64,000 nt of DNA from Fratercula arctica (GCA_947846985.1 CANTUZ010000026.1:51318730-51382729), one strand, 5' to 3'; counted from the stretch's first letter, positions 50,601 to 59,021 are shown. Translations and numbers: made by a program. The notes: a model not told the origin generated them from the letters alone.

Positions 50601-52802
50601 AAACGTAAGATACTAGATTTATGTCCCATAATATTTGGGTCATACTTTGATTCTATAAAATGTCCGGAAGAGATAAAAAGTATCATGAAATAGTAACCTA
50701 AATTAGAATCAGGCGAGTAAAGTAATCCATAATTCAGACATTTTAACTGCCAAACACAGTAAGACAATGTGTCACTACACAACTTTAAAATCCACGGTGA
50801 CAGTGAAATTTCACAGCAAGCCCACACAAAAGATCTGTCAGTGGCATCTGAATATTTTAGCTGTTATATAAAGATGTAGAGATCAGGGATGGGACTCGGG
50901 AGAAAAATGTCACCTCCTTAAGAGAAAAAAAAAAGAAAAAAGGAACAAAAATAATCCTGAAAGAACAACTTGAGTGTCTATGTCCAAAACAAGATTTCAA
51001 AATGTGACACACATGCCTCTCTTCAACCCAAAAAGAACATGGCTTAAGTCAGATCTTCAGTTTTTTAAAATTTATTTGCTCACAGGAAGTGCCCATGTCA
51101 CAGACATGAACCGTTAGACTGAGCTAGCTTTGTGAAGATTAAGGGTTGCTTATACTTTATAATGCTAAATATTCTGATGTCAATGCTCTTATACTGTTCT
51201 AGCCCTAATCTGCTCTGTTTCGTCTCCATTTCATCACCTAAAAGAATTGCAGGACAGTTTAGCTAGCACATTAGAGCAATTCTAGTGGGGCAGCAATAGC
51301 AAGAATTATTAGTCATATCACCAATAATTCCATACAAAACTTTGGTATCCAACTGTAGAAAGCTTGAAGAAAATACCTGACTTCCGCCAATCTTAGGCTA
51401 ATGACAGTGCTTTAATGTTTATTCACCAAAATCATCACAATTTCAATAGTAAAATCTAAAACAAACTCTGTGTAAGAAACATAATTAGGTGAAAAGCACT
51501 TCAAATACAACACCAAAACACACAGATGAAAAATAGAACAGTAGGATGTCAATTTACAAAATGAGAATTATTGTGGTGAAGAGCAGGAACCACAGAATTT
51601 GTTACAAATAAACACTGTGCAGTGCTACTTTTGGGGCAGCTGAAGCAGGCTAGCTATAGCAGCGCAGCTTTGAAGTCACACACACTGCCACTTTAATCTA
51701 GACTGCTGCACAAGGAGCAGCCACGTTCCTCATGTGTGCCGCAGCTAGTATTCAAGCAGCAACCCCACAAGTCCACTACATAAAAACTGCTTTGTCCAAA
51801 ATTTAACTTGACCCAAAAAGGGTGTTTTCCTGCAGAGAGGAGATCAGGATTCATGCCAGACTGAAGGGACTGTGTAACCACTGCTACAGCAGAAGGGCCA
51901 AGAACCGAATAAGTCATTAAAACAGAGTAGTTTTCTCTAGTCAGGAAGGAATCAAAGTCGTGAGTGAAGCTTACAAACAGGTGAAATAAGGAATTTGCTT
52001 CATCGGTACCTTTACTTGACTTGCTCTAAATCTGAAAATACATAATCTAGGGGAAGGACAGCCTTACCTTTCTAAAAAGTTAACATAATTATTTTAAACT
52101 GGATACAAAATAACTTCACAATTATGAGAAACTTCCTGAATTAACATTTTGTTTTTACAGCACACGCTGCAGTATGAATAACAGCTGGAATGCTAAGCTT
52201 TGCCTCTGTTTCCTGGCATTTTTCTATTTCTGTCACAAATTCTATATAATATAAACAATAGTTCCTATTTAACTGTGTTAAAAGAAAAGCTTACTATAGC
52301 ATACTCTATATTCAAAACACTAAACAAAGTAGCAGGCTCAACCCAGGAACCTAAAATACTGAATTTCAGAATTCAGGATTGATTTTAGTTCAGTTACTAT
52401 TTTCAAAGCAAGACTGGAGCTCAACTTTTGCATATTCCACTAAGGAACTAAAAAGAGCCCATTTTAAATACTTTGGCAATATTAACTCTCAAGAAGCTGA
52501 ATGAACAGGAATCCAACTCAACCTAAAACAAACAAAAATAAATACAGCACTGTTATTTCCAATGATATTCCAAATTCAAAATACTGCAGTCTTACCTTGG
52601 AGACATTGCTGATATAATCCAATTGACAAGTGCTCTCTTTATCTACTTGATTACAAAGATTCTGTAAAGTGGAAGCATACTCCTTATCACTTTTTACTCG
52701 CATTACCATAAATTTCTTCACTGTTTCCAGCAGTCGCAGTTCCCAGTCTTGCAGTTTTAATAAAGCATCATGAGAATACTTCAGGTCACCTCCAAACCCC
52801 AT
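16079..52802 (-). CDS. FER: FER tyrosine kinase, 5' half (8 coding exons, 412 codons, spliced)
   Basis: Non-receptor tyrosine kinase of the FES/FER family. It acts at the cytoplasmic face of membranes downstream of growth-factor and adhesion receptors. The F-BAR domain binds curved PI(4,5)P2 membrane and the FX coiled coil oligomerises and binds phosphatidic acid; these roles are family knowledge. Seen here: minus-strand segments 52802-52596, 48399-48226, 44840-44741, 27266-27083, 24508-24371, 23424-23305, 20264-20142 and 16268-16079 join in phase with GT/AG at every boundary and no internal stop. The protein begins [20 protein letters not shown] and reaches [12 protein letters not shown], very close to vertebrate FER as I remember it (about 822 residues in human). 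F-BAR covers about residues 1-268 and FX/coiled coil about 300-395. The SH2 and kinase exons are absent from the window. Conserved sequence and intact splice sites argue for a functional gene, not a pseudogene. FES is unlikely because its gene is compact and its sequence differs. Confidence 0.96.
16269..20141 (-). other. FER intron between coding exons 7 and 8
   Basis: 3,873 bp. AT-rich, with somewhat higher GC near 18.3-18.9 kb, where short open frames overlap on both strands without recognisable products. Contains ATGTTTTTATG twice near 16.82 kb. No transposon with a clear signature was recognised. Confidence 0.85.
20142..20264 (-). CDS. FER: FER coding exon 7 (residues 308-349)
   Basis: 123 nt, acceptor ttacag (AG at 20266-20265), donor gtaagt (GT at 20141-20140). 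Encodes [40 protein letters not shown] and two bases of Asp. The leucines spaced at heptad intervals make this the main coiled coil of the FX region, which mediates FER oligomerisation and phosphatidic-acid binding in the family. Too short to appear as a stand-alone ORF. Confidence 0.95.
20265..23304 (-). other. FER intron between coding exons 6 and 7
   Basis: 3,040 bp of AT-rich sequence. No repeat family, RNA gene or coding segment was recognised. The 62-70 codon frames near 21.8-22.0 kb overlap on opposite strands and look like chance. Confidence 0.85.
23305..23424 (-). CDS. FER: FER coding exon 6 (residues 268-308)
   Basis: 120 nt. Encodes the linker after F-BAR and the start of the FX region: [20 protein letters not shown], then [19 protein letters not shown] and two bases of the next codon. 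Acceptor attag (AG at 23426-23425). The donor is taken as gtaagt at 23304-23299, because ending at AAC keeps the frame with the next exon and gives VTLKT, parallel to VMLKT in mammals. A second GT lies five bases earlier in transcript order (23309-23308) but would break the frame. The first residues after Arg268 differ from the mammalian TTAAKEQ as I recall it, a normally variable linker. Confidence 0.94.
23425..24370 (-). other. FER intron between coding exons 5 and 6
   Basis: 946 bp, the shortest intron in the window. Contains the nested inverted repeat at 23835-23944 (separate entry); otherwise nothing recognised. Confidence 0.85.
23835..23944. repeat. Nested inverted repeat, about 110 bp
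   Basis: An outer perfect 10-bp pair, AGTTTAAAGT (23835-23844) with ACTTTAAACT (23935-23944), encloses an inner perfect 12-bp pair, TACTCTGCAGTT (23870-23881) with AACTGCAGAGTA (23905-23916), around a 23-nt loop. The spacers between the stems (25 and 18 nt) pair poorly. It could be a small foldback element, a transcribed hairpin in FER pre-mRNA, or coincidence. Confidence 0.5.
24371..24508 (-). CDS. FER: FER coding exon 5 (residues 222-268)
   Basis: 138 nt: one base completing leucine, then [39 protein letters not shown] and DFIDTHR, the last codon split by the donor (GT at 24370-24369). Acceptor ctctctag (AG at 24510-24509). This is the end of the F-BAR domain, with the usual acidic EQIDP turn. 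The phase fits both neighbours. Confidence 0.96.
24509..27082 (-). other. FER intron between coding exons 4 and 5
   Basis: 2,574 bp. AT-rich; ACATTCAGAT occurs twice near 25.83 and 25.87 kb within a locally repetitive TTACA-rich patch. No transposon or gene was recognised. Confidence 0.85.
27083..27266 (-). CDS. FER: FER coding exon 4 (residues 161-222)
   Basis: 184 nt beginning with the two bases that complete glycine, then [19 protein letters not shown] and onward through [19 protein letters not shown] to the EEMIKAL end. Acceptor is a T-rich tract ending cttag (AG at 27268-27267); donor gtaaga (GT at 27082-27081). It leaves two bases of the leucine codon to the next exon (phase 2). Carries the conserved F-BAR core ([15 protein letters not shown]) with the tyrosine pair QYYD. 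Confidence 0.97.
27670..28360 (-). mobile_element. Ancient CR1 LINE 3' region, minus orientation
   Basis: Starts with CCTACTAGGTCAGATTCATT, a worn form of the old amniote CR1 end that reads as the complement of GGTCTGACCCAGTATGG. Further on, 28.04-28.36 kb (CTTTATTGCTTTAATTTAAA, then ACCATCCTCTGCAATCC and CCTAAGTCCTGTTG) resembles the complement of the terminal RT region of old CR1. Heavily diverged, and continuity between the two parts is uncertain. Recognition rests on remembered consensus sequence. Confidence 0.45.
29190..30290 (+). mobile_element. Ancient CR1 LINE, RT C-terminal half to near 3' end
   Basis: Collinear with old amniote-type CR1. GTGGAGTGCCCCAGGAATAT at about 29.41 kb corresponds to the RT motif SGVPQGS with VLGP following. 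AGATGCATATGGGGAAAAAA at about 29.58 kb, GAATGAGATCTTGG at 29.64 kb and GATCAATGGAAATGTTAACT at 29.67 kb follow in consensus order. Then comes a GAAAAAGGTTTAGAGGAGGGC block (QRRA region) at 29.81 kb, and CATTCTTCTTCATCTAGCAT with ATCTGTTGGTCAAAGTTATT near 30.03-30.08 kb. All frames are broken. Clearly older than the CR1 at 36 kb. The antisense 109-codon frame here is a shadow. Confidence 0.7.
30694..30713. repeat. Guanine homopolymer tract, 19 G in 20 bases
   Basis: Eleven G (30694-30704), one A, then eight G (30706-30713) on the plus strand. Because FER is transcribed from the other strand, its pre-mRNA carries the C-rich complement, while the G-rich strand is the non-template strand's opposite and could fold into a G-quadruplex in DNA. 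Such tracts are sequencing-prone, so the exact length is uncertain. Confidence 0.85.
30836..31728 (+). repeat. Pair of ~115-bp direct repeats, 771-773 bp apart
   Basis: Copy 1 (about 30836-30955) and copy 2 (about 31608-31728) share CTTGAGGACTAAATT, ACATTATTCCTCAGCAGA, ACACCTCAACTAATT or GCACCTCAACTAATT, and AATAAATCAAA before TATCATA, with scattered substitutions and small indels. The 650-bp interior includes a GC-richer, purine-rich part (31.05-31.29 kb) with overlapping frames on both strands. It could be a local duplication or the decayed ends of an insertion; no terminal TG/CA or coding relic supports an LTR element. Confidence 0.75.
34240..35255 (+). mobile_element. CR1 LINE 5' fragment: ORF1 esterase and ORF2 endonuclease start (degenerate)
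   Basis: Two CR1 domains in their normal order. At about 34.33-34.50 kb the frame reads [19 protein letters not shown], then [20 protein letters not shown], which is the SGNH/GDSL-type esterase of CR1 ORF1. After several stops, 34.90-35.25 kb reads [13 protein letters not shown], then [27 protein letters not shown] and EVIESL with VRIKERTGK, the N-terminal part of the apurinic-like endonuclease. Several in-frame stops make it inactive. It breaks off inside the endonuclease at about 35255, next to 890 bp of AT-rich sequence without CR1 similarity. Confidence 0.75.
35256..36144. other. AT-rich spacer between two CR1 fragments
   Basis: About 890 bp without recognisable repeat or coding content, separating an endonuclease-truncated CR1 fragment from a same-strand CR1 that resumes at the RT. 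Contains a T-rich tract at about 35334-35358. Its right end (36.11-36.16 kb) has three imperfect copies of TGAAGAATATG, just where CR1 similarity begins. Confidence 0.6.
36145..37763 (+). mobile_element. CR1 LINE, RT domain to 3' end (5'-truncated)
   Basis: Runs from the start of the RT domain to a canonical avian CR1 3' end: AGATGATCTTTAAGGTCCC, TTCCAACCCTAACAATTCTA, then TGACTCTA at about 37763. The RT frame is open for 459 codons (36151-37530) and then meets TGA where CR1 normally continues with an arginine before FRLD. The remaining coding part ([20 protein letters not shown]) is still readable to about 37.62 kb, after which an apparent small insertion disturbs the frame. Fewer lesions than other CR1 copies here suggest the youngest insertion in the window. 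Confidence 0.92.
36151..37530 (+). pseudogene. CR1 ORF2 reverse transcriptase fragment, catalytic FADD changed to FADN
   Basis: 459 codons of CR1 ORF2: the RT fingers and palm, and most of the C-terminal region. Visible motifs in order: [54 protein letters not shown] (motif 2 region), [16 protein letters not shown] (motif A, catalytic Asp present), [14 protein letters not shown] (motif B), [12 protein letters not shown] (motif C), [59 protein letters not shown] and [19 protein letters not shown]. In motif C the usual FADD is FADN (GAC then AAC at about 36873-36878), losing the second metal-binding aspartate, and VLGP is VLGL. The endonuclease and ORF1 are missing from this piece, and a TGA ends the frame early. 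A non-autonomous copy, not a host gene. Confidence 0.92.
38186..38930 (-). mobile_element. CR1 LINE 3' fragment, minus orientation, older copy
   Basis: On the minus strand: [20 protein letters not shown], then [31 protein letters not shown], stop, [40 protein letters not shown] and [16 protein letters not shown]. It continues as broken frames to the CR1 terminus at about 38186, where the plus strand shows AGCATAGAATAGAATACAAT, the degraded terminal octamers. Stops and frameshifts show it is dead. It faces the CR1 ending at 37763, with about 420 bp between their 3' ends. Confidence 0.9.
41599..41625. repeat. Poly(A) tract, 27 A
   Basis: Uninterrupted A run on the plus strand, preceded by CACCATGCATT with no AATAAA within 40 bases, so evidence for a retrocopy tail is weak. 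Sequence on either side was not assigned to a repeat family. Confidence 0.85.
41630..42110. other. GC-richer unassigned segment next to the poly(A) tract
   Basis: About 480 bp with visibly higher GC than the surrounding intron and no long ORF. Includes a TATA-like ACAATATAAATCAG at about 41.81 kb. It could be an old retroelement piece or unique sequence; no family motif was recognised. Confidence 0.35.
44182..44215. repeat. 17-bp tandem duplication
   Basis: ATTCAACAGGATTCAAA (44182-44198) is followed directly by ATTCAACAGGAATCAAA (44199-44215), differing at one base. A small local duplication in the FER intron, about 520 bp from coding exon 3. Confidence 0.85.
44741..44840 (-). CDS. FER: FER coding exon 3 (residues 128-161)
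   Basis: 100 nt, starting [19 protein letters not shown] and running to [13 protein letters not shown] plus the first base of a glycine codon. Acceptor ttaaag (AG at 44842-44841) and donor gtatga (GT at 44740-44739). The exon leaves phase 1, matched by the next exon 17.5 kb away. It is a lysine/glutamate-rich amphipathic F-BAR helix. Too short to stand out as an ORF; found by continuing the FER sequence. Confidence 0.96.
44841..48225 (-). other. FER intron between coding exons 2 and 3
   Basis: 3,385 bp. AT-rich with several A tracts (for example about 45.22 and 46.25-46.27 kb). Contains a 119-codon plus-strand frame at 46615-46974, which has no recognisable domain and is overlapped by antisense frames of similar size, so it is probably chance. 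Confidence 0.85.
48226..48399 (-). CDS. FER: FER coding exon 2 (residues 70-127)
   Basis: Exactly 58 codons, phase 0 at both ends, starting [12 protein letters not shown] after acceptor acag (AG at 48401-48400) and ending QQIEAEMYK before donor gtattt. Contains the highly conserved F-BAR helix with [15 protein letters not shown] and [16 protein letters not shown], whose basic residues belong to the membrane-binding face in F-BAR proteins. Joining it to the flanking exons gives an uninterrupted frame. Confidence 0.97.
48400..52595 (-). other. FER intron between coding exons 1 and 2
   Basis: 4,196 bp. AT-rich with A tracts near 50.48 and 50.92 kb. Holds the coding-like relic at 49.54-49.73 kb (separate entry). 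No CR1 signature was recognised. Confidence 0.85.
49540..49725 (-). pseudogene. Coding-like relic, unidentified, with one frame break
   Basis: On the minus strand two adjoining frames together read like one protein: [20 protein letters not shown] and FLAMAKK in the first, then [20 protein letters not shown] and [13 protein letters not shown] in the second. The switch lies at about 49637, where loss of one base would explain it. The composition (charged helices, few low-complexity codons) is unlike nearby random frames. It follows an acceptor-like tract (ttatcctatgcag). It could be a piece of a processed pseudogene, a decayed exon or chance. I do not recognise the parent gene. Low confidence. 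Confidence 0.3.
52596..52802 (-). CDS. FER: FER coding exon 1 (start codon; residues 1-69)
   Basis: Encodes the N-terminal helix of the F-BAR domain: [11 protein letters not shown], then [38 protein letters not shown] and ending SNVSK. The start codon has a strong context, A at -3 and G at +4. The exon closes on a complete AAG codon followed by donor gtaag at 52595-52591, so the next intron is phase 0. The open frame continues past the donor for about 25 codons, but that part is intron. The exon also carries 52 nt of 5' UTR, described separately. Confidence 0.97.
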
Positions 52803-52854
52803 TTTTTAAGGCACTATATACCGCACAAGGGAAAACACAGGCTCTTCACCACAT
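52803..52854 (-). promoter_or_regulatory. FER: FER 5' UTR part of first coding exon, with two-codon upstream ORF
   Basis: A pyrimidine-containing acceptor (ttctgctttcag, AG at 52856-52855) sits just upstream of the coding start, so at least one non-coding exon lies further upstream. If this acceptor is used, the exon's first nine bases read ATG TGG TGA: an upstream start codon at 52854-52852, one tryptophan codon and a stop, 41 nt before the FER start codon. Minimal upstream ORFs of this kind can lower translation of the main ORF. The acceptor position is inferred from sequence alone, and whether the uORF is read depends on the real transcript. Confidence 0.6.
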
Positions 52855-54729
52855 CTGAAAGCAGAACAAAATTCAGGAGAGACATGTCAAAAGAAAATCT
52901 TCTACCATGACAAAGAGAAACTATTACTACCTAAACCCTCAAATAACTTAACCATACCCTCCTCAAAATAAACCAAAGGAGGGTCAGAGGACCGTTTTGA
53001 ACATGTATCTATGACCGGAAGAGATCTCGGGCCCAAAACTGTCCTCCGGTTTCCATCTGCAAGATGTACCTCTCTAACCTAAAGTGGAGTTATGAGGGAA
53101 CACATAAAAGCATCTAAGACAGATACTAAAGTCCAATTCACATGTTTCATCAAGTAAGTATAGCTGACAGTATCTCCACACCAGAGTTGCCAGCTACACT
53201 GTTCCACTCCTGGTGGCCTGAAACATTAGTTTCTGGTGTTTACTGTTTTAAGAGCACAGAAAAATCCAAACAAAACATCAACTCTCAGGCACTGCATCTG
53301 TGCAAAATGGATAATTAGTTAGAAGCTAGTTTGCTTCTAAATACTGTGTTAGCAGGCCATTAAACTTGCAGATTCAACTTACCAAAAATCAGGAAATACG
53401 CCAAACCATGTTCCCCATGCAACTGTCCACTACTCCCCTGGGACATACAGTAGGGCAGAGTCCGTAAGTTCAAACAATTTTCCCCTAAGGCAGTCCAGTC
53501 TTACAGTACCAAAAGGACATAATTTGATAAATAGACAAGAAATCCTGTCTTATGAAATCCTATAACACACCTGCATCTGATAATGATAAACATGCAGCCA
53601 CATCAGGGACAACGTGAACCCACACATATGAGAAATTTCCACAGACTTGCATAGGTTTAATAATGTGGGCTGAACCCTCTTTTCTGTGTATCCACCAAAA
53701 ACCTGTTCATATACTAACCAGCTTCAAACTAGGTAAGATAAACTTATATAAACTGCAAATATAGCTCTGGACTGCAGTGCAGAAACAGCCTGTGTACTGC
53801 TTATTCACTAATTCCTGCACTCCAGCCAAGTCTTAGCTCTTTTGAACACAGAAGTACCAATTTCTTCATAGGCTTTAAGTTGACACTTAAATCAGCAGAG
53901 TCTTGTAAAAGCATTAACAAATTTATCTTCCTAACAGTTCATGGGGCGAAGCAGGACTAATAGTCTTATTTTACGCTGAGACACATGAACCAATGACAAC
54001 ATTGTACCAGCTAATACTGGTATGTACAAGGCTTAGAAACAGACTTTTCAGAGTGCCTAGCATTTTTGGCATATTAAGCATGCAGAAAAAAAAAAATGTT
54101 ATCAGCTTCAGCTACCACAAAAAACTTCAGAAGATTTTGCAAATCAGAACCTAGAGCGATCTCCACAATAACTTGTCTCCCAGGATCGCTCCTCTCTTCC
54201 TGCAGTTCCCCGTTTCCATTAGTCCTTCCAGTAAGTTATGGAAATAAGCCTCATTCACTTTGTGTTTATTCTCAGAACACAAACCATGCTACGTAATGAA
54301 TGAAAAAAAGATCCTGTAAAGAAAATAAGAATAGTGCCATGCTACTATGCATCTACACAACAGACGTAAGTCCAGGTTGTATGAGTAATCTTAAATCTAT
54401 CGCAAGCCTTCATATGCTCTTTAATTTGAAGCTGTACATTTTAGTCTGAATTCTTGCTGATGGCTAGGAATTCAGTCATAAACAGCAACAGGAAATAATT
54501 TGCGCTGGTTGTATTTATACAGGATAGACAATGTCATTATTAGTTGTATTAATCATAATATTACTAAAATTTAAGAACTGTCTTGCAAAACCACTAATAT
54601 TTTATTAACACAAGTGAAAGAAAAAGATCTTAAAGCACCTGCTTACTAACACGACTGGAGCTGCACTTGTGATTTTTCGACAGCCTTTAGACCTATATCC
54701 ACTTTTGTGACCAAGCTCATTTTTCTCCT

Positions 54730-54770
54730 AGCACATTTTAGCACATTACCTAAGTATCTTAGCACATTAG
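54730..54770. repeat. Three copies of TAGCACATT
   Basis: The 9-mer TAGCACATT occurs three times within about 40 bp, the first two nearly adjacent and the third 13 bases on (line context CTAGCACATTTTAGCACATT). A small local repeat of unknown meaning. Confidence 0.7.
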
Positions 54771-55741
54771 CTATGAGAAAAGATAGTATCTTTATTTTAT
54801 TACTTTCCAGATTCAGAAGAGATGGGAACTGAATCTCAGGATGAAGTCTGGCCTTGTGCTATGAGTGAAGTGCTGGCTTGCTTGCTTTTACTCTAATCTC
54901 TGTCTTTTACTGAGAGGTAGGCAAAGGAGGGAGGAAACATTCTCAGCATATGATATTTCAGTCTGCTTCTACTGACTTACTGTGGAGCCACACGATTACA
55001 AAAATCAATAGAACAGATCCAACATCTCACTCCAGCCTGCTAAGCCTCCCTTCACTAAGTAGTAATTAGATTTTTTCCGATTACGCTATTAGATGCTTGG
55101 GTACATAGACAAAAATTGTACACATACTGGACTCTGGTCTTTGTTTTAAATTATTCCATTCACTGTGACATGAGCAGCACAGCAAATATTCATTTTGCAA
55201 AAATGACAAAATTCTGATTCAGTAAGACTGACAAGCATAAAGTCTCAGAGCTGATGATTCAGAACTGGGTAAGCCAGCCTCAGTACGCCTTATTTGTAAA
55301 TTAACAAAGTGTTCAATCAAGGCATTTAGCAAAACTCAAATGCTCCAGTATTATGAAGGCAAAGAAGTGGTGAATAAGCATTCAAGACCTAAGCCACTTA
55401 ACTGTCAATAAGCTAGAAAACAACACCTTTAATTAAAACCACTTTTAATTTTTTAACATGTTTAACATTTTTTTGACACTTTTGAACAACTGAAGACAGT
55501 ACAGATCACAGTGTCACTTACTTGAAGTCAAAACTGTAAGAATTACCAAACACATGAATAGACATTTTCTATGCAACCTGTATTTCAAACACTCTTAAAA
55601 AGCATAAATGTATTTCAAAAGGATAGTGTTCAAAGAGACGATATCTGGCACCAATACAGACAGGTATTTTTCCAAGTCTGGTATCTCCCTAGTATGCAGA
55701 TACGAGTTGACAGCTACCAATAAATAATAGACCAGACCAAT

Positions 55742-55870
55742 AAATAGAATATTTCAGTTGGAAGGCACCTACAATGATCATATGGGCACGATGATCCAGT
55801 TAGACCAGCAATCTCTCCAATCATGGCACCAGGAGATGCTGTTTAAGGACAGCAATCAAGTTGGGCTGCT
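55742..55870 (-). mobile_element. CR1 LINE 3'-end stub, minus orientation
   Basis: Plus strand reads ATAGAATATTTCAGTTGGAA then GGCACCTACAATGATCATAT, the complement of an avian CR1 3' end closely like the one at 38.2 kb (TTTCAATTGGAAGAGACCTA). Similarity fades by about 55870, so only the terminal ~130 bp are recognisable, as expected for a strongly 5'-truncated insertion. Confidence 0.75.
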
Positions 55871-56185
55871 ATTTATGGTGTGATCCTCCTTGTGCTCCCC
55901 CATGTTCACAGCTACTAAATTATCGAAGAAATACTGATAGTCCCATTTTCTGGCTTTACCTTACAACATTACAATGCTCACACTGAACATGTAAGACAAA
56001 GACAGATTCCCACCCAGATTTTACAACCACAGACTACTGGCAAAATTGAGTAGTGGAACAAAATCTGAACCCAGAAAAGATTTTCTGTGGAACCAGCAGG
56101 AGATACGGGGAGTTTGAGACACAAACATACTTTCTATTCCAATGTTGAAAAGACGAAAATACAGAGTAAGAGATATTATCTCAAT

Positions 56186-56204
56186 AAAAAAAAAAAAAAA
56201 AAAA
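56186..56204. repeat. Poly(A) tract, 19 A
   Basis: Uninterrupted A run on the plus strand directly after TCAAT. The overlapping AATAAA is part of the run itself, so it gives no support for a retrocopy tail. Confidence 0.85.
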
Positions 56205-57053
56205 GTCTTTCTCGAAAAAACATCGGTGAATATTTTATCTTAAAGGAAAAAAGCAGAGATGGCATCACATTTTAAAGTAACTAGATGCAGAACAGATGAC
56301 AATGAAAACATGATATTCTAAATTCATTCAGAAAAAACTTTCAGGAATTGCTTACTCTTACTGTGAAGAGATGTTTCCTACTTCTGGCAGATACCCATGA
56401 GGTTTATCTCTTTTTCCACACATGAACAATGCTTGCATAATTTAACATGCCAGTGAAGTCTCAAACTGAATTCTAACATGTTTTGTAAAAGTAATAAAAT
56501 CCCAGTGGCATCAAGTAGGACCAATGAGTTTCAGATAGTTTATTTTTTTTATTTTGAAAGGTGATATATGTGTTACTATAAGAATTACTGGATATGCAAA
56601 TTAGACAATCAATATTTGGTAAGCTTTAACAGTTAAAATATGTCTCAGAGCCAATTTCAAGACAGTAAGACTGACTTTCTTTTTAGAGTCACTCTCAAAA
56701 TAACAAACTAATCACTGACAGGAAGTAAACACTCAATGTACATTTAATAATATACTGTGAATGTCCAACCAGACCCTGAACAGTTCTAAATTTAAATACA
56801 GTTACTGTGACTTGTCTCAACAACCACAACCACAGTGTTGCAGTCAGATACCAAACAAAGCAATGTTAAATTTTGTCAGCATGGCAGCGAGAAACTTCAG
56901 TAACAGTCACATAATCCTTCAATACTGTAACACTCCCCTCAGCAAATAAGGCCAATATTCCAGCATTAGCATTCCTGGACGCCAGGAACAACTCTGAAGA
57001 AAGCAGTTTCCATAGCTGATCTACATTTAATTTAAAGATTGCCACTCTTGACA

Positions 57054-57200
57054 CATGAGAGTGGCCATACTGTGTTAGATCAAAGGTCCTGCATGTCTGA
57101 CAATGACTGAAATCAACCGAGCAGGGAAGACACCTATATATAGCAACACTTTCCCAGGATGCTCTCCTACCCTTGTAACAACTGGTGTCTTCTGTTATAT
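57054..57200 (-). mobile_element. Ancient CR1 LINE 3' end, minus orientation
   Basis: GAGAGTGGCCATACTGTGTT then AGATCAAAGGTCCTGCATGT match the complement of the old amniote CR1 terminus (GGTCTGACCCAGTATGGCCA before the terminal octamers). Similarity weakens after about 57130. Assignment rests on remembered consensus. Confidence 0.65.
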
Positions 57201-58989
57201 ATTGTCATGAAACATATTCAAGACTGTGACTGCTAACCTTAAAAATACTGATGGATCCCTACGCATCAGTTGGAACTTGTGGTTTCATAATATCAATGAC
57301 AAGGTAGGCAACTGAAAAAAAAAACCACAAACGAAAAGCAGACCTGGTCCCCAGTTAAATTCAGAACAGGAAAACACAGCACACATCTGGCCCCTCCAGA
57401 AGGAGGAATTTGGAATGGGCACAGTATGCAGAGAGCATCACGCTCACTCTTGATCTGCAGTCAACTCCTTTCCTCCTAAATCTACATGGACTCCAAATCA
57501 CTTGGCATGACTTACATTTTGCAGACCCTTTCTAGAAACATTAAGAATACTGCAAAATCAGAAAAGGAAGAGGACTTAGATTCAAGAGAGAAATCCTCAA
57601 ATTCAAGGCTTCTGTACTGATATAAAAGCAATTTTATAACAGCTGATCAATTCATTAGACAGTCCATCTCAACTTCTGAATGTAAGGCTTATAGCAGTTA
57701 TTTTCAATTAAAACACTGAAATAAATCATTCTTAGCCCTCCATCCACACCTTAAATAAAAATTAGACTGTTAAGCAATTGACATTTCTGTTAGTGTAGGA
57801 TCTACTCCTGGAATGTACAATACCATGAAACATAAAACACTTGATTTACCTACCATTTGTTTATACTAACCACATATTCAGATTATTATCTATATATGCC
57901 TTTGATGCGAAATGTATGCAACATGAACTAGCTGAATTAATGCTTCCATAGAGTTATTGCCATCAATAAACATCCAAAATGGTAATCTAAAGCTAGCCTG
58001 ATCGTTTCAAAACTGGTCTGAACTATTAGTCCACTCAAGGCAAAACAGGTAGCTTATTTTCAGGAAGGTTTTTCTGCAAAACGTAGCTCACACACCTTAA
58101 AACATTTTCCTCAAGAAATTATCTGTAGTACGCTTCTCTTTATGTCAGCAGCTACTTCTTCTGATTTTCACTTTCTGAAATACACTTTTATTTTCTGGGG
58201 ACTCTGAAAGAAAAACAGATCAAACTTTATTATTATTATTATGGCATTTTAAAATACATTGCAAAACTTAAACTTAGGTAAATTGCTTTGCATTTACAGG
58301 TTATTACCAGATTTTTGTTTTAAAAGAGACAGAGTTTAAGAAAACCAAACAAGCAGACTTCTCAAATGACTGCAAGTAGTAGTATGCTATGACTTCACAC
58401 ACGCAGTTTTGAGGGAAGAAATAATTTTGTCTCTACACATGTAACCAAAGAATTTTATTTTTTTTTTTAAATTCTTGGAATTTCTTATGACATAGTGTAT
58501 AGCAGCTGAAAATTCAGATCATTCCATTTATTTCTGAACTTTGTCCTTAATAAAACAAAAAGGAAGCCTATTAATAAGGAAAACAAATGCATGGAAGACA
58601 AAAATTCATTATATGAAAGACAAACTTCGCAGAGGTATTTTCATTAGACTGTAAGAAAAGAAGTGGCAACATGAGAAAGGGACCAATTGAGACACAGTAA
58701 TTTCTTGTATGGTTCTAATTACTCTAATATCTAGAGTAGTAAGAGGTCAGAAAGTTAAGACAACTGCAACACTAAAATTTCAAACTAACTCTGGACTGAA
58801 ATCTAGGTGAAGCAAACTGCAGCAGAAGGATGGATCTTTGTGGTTTTATATTAAGAAAAAGTATAAAAAATACAAAATATAAAAAATAATTAGAAACAGA
58901 CTTCACCTATAGCTTACAAGTGCAAGATATACTGTATAAACTACATCTGGACAAATGTTAAGTGTTCACTCACAATCTTATTCCAGAAC

Positions 58990-59021
58990 GTCTCATCTAA
59001 AGTTAAATCTTTAGATGAGAC
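58990..59021. repeat. Perfect 13-bp inverted repeat with 6-nt loop
   Basis: GTCTCATCTAAAG (58990-59002), loop TTAAAT, CTTTAGATGAGAC (59009-59021). No T run follows on either strand, so it is not a simple terminator. It could be the tip of a foldback element or a small RNA-type hairpin; the flanks do not extend the stem. Confidence 0.8.
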
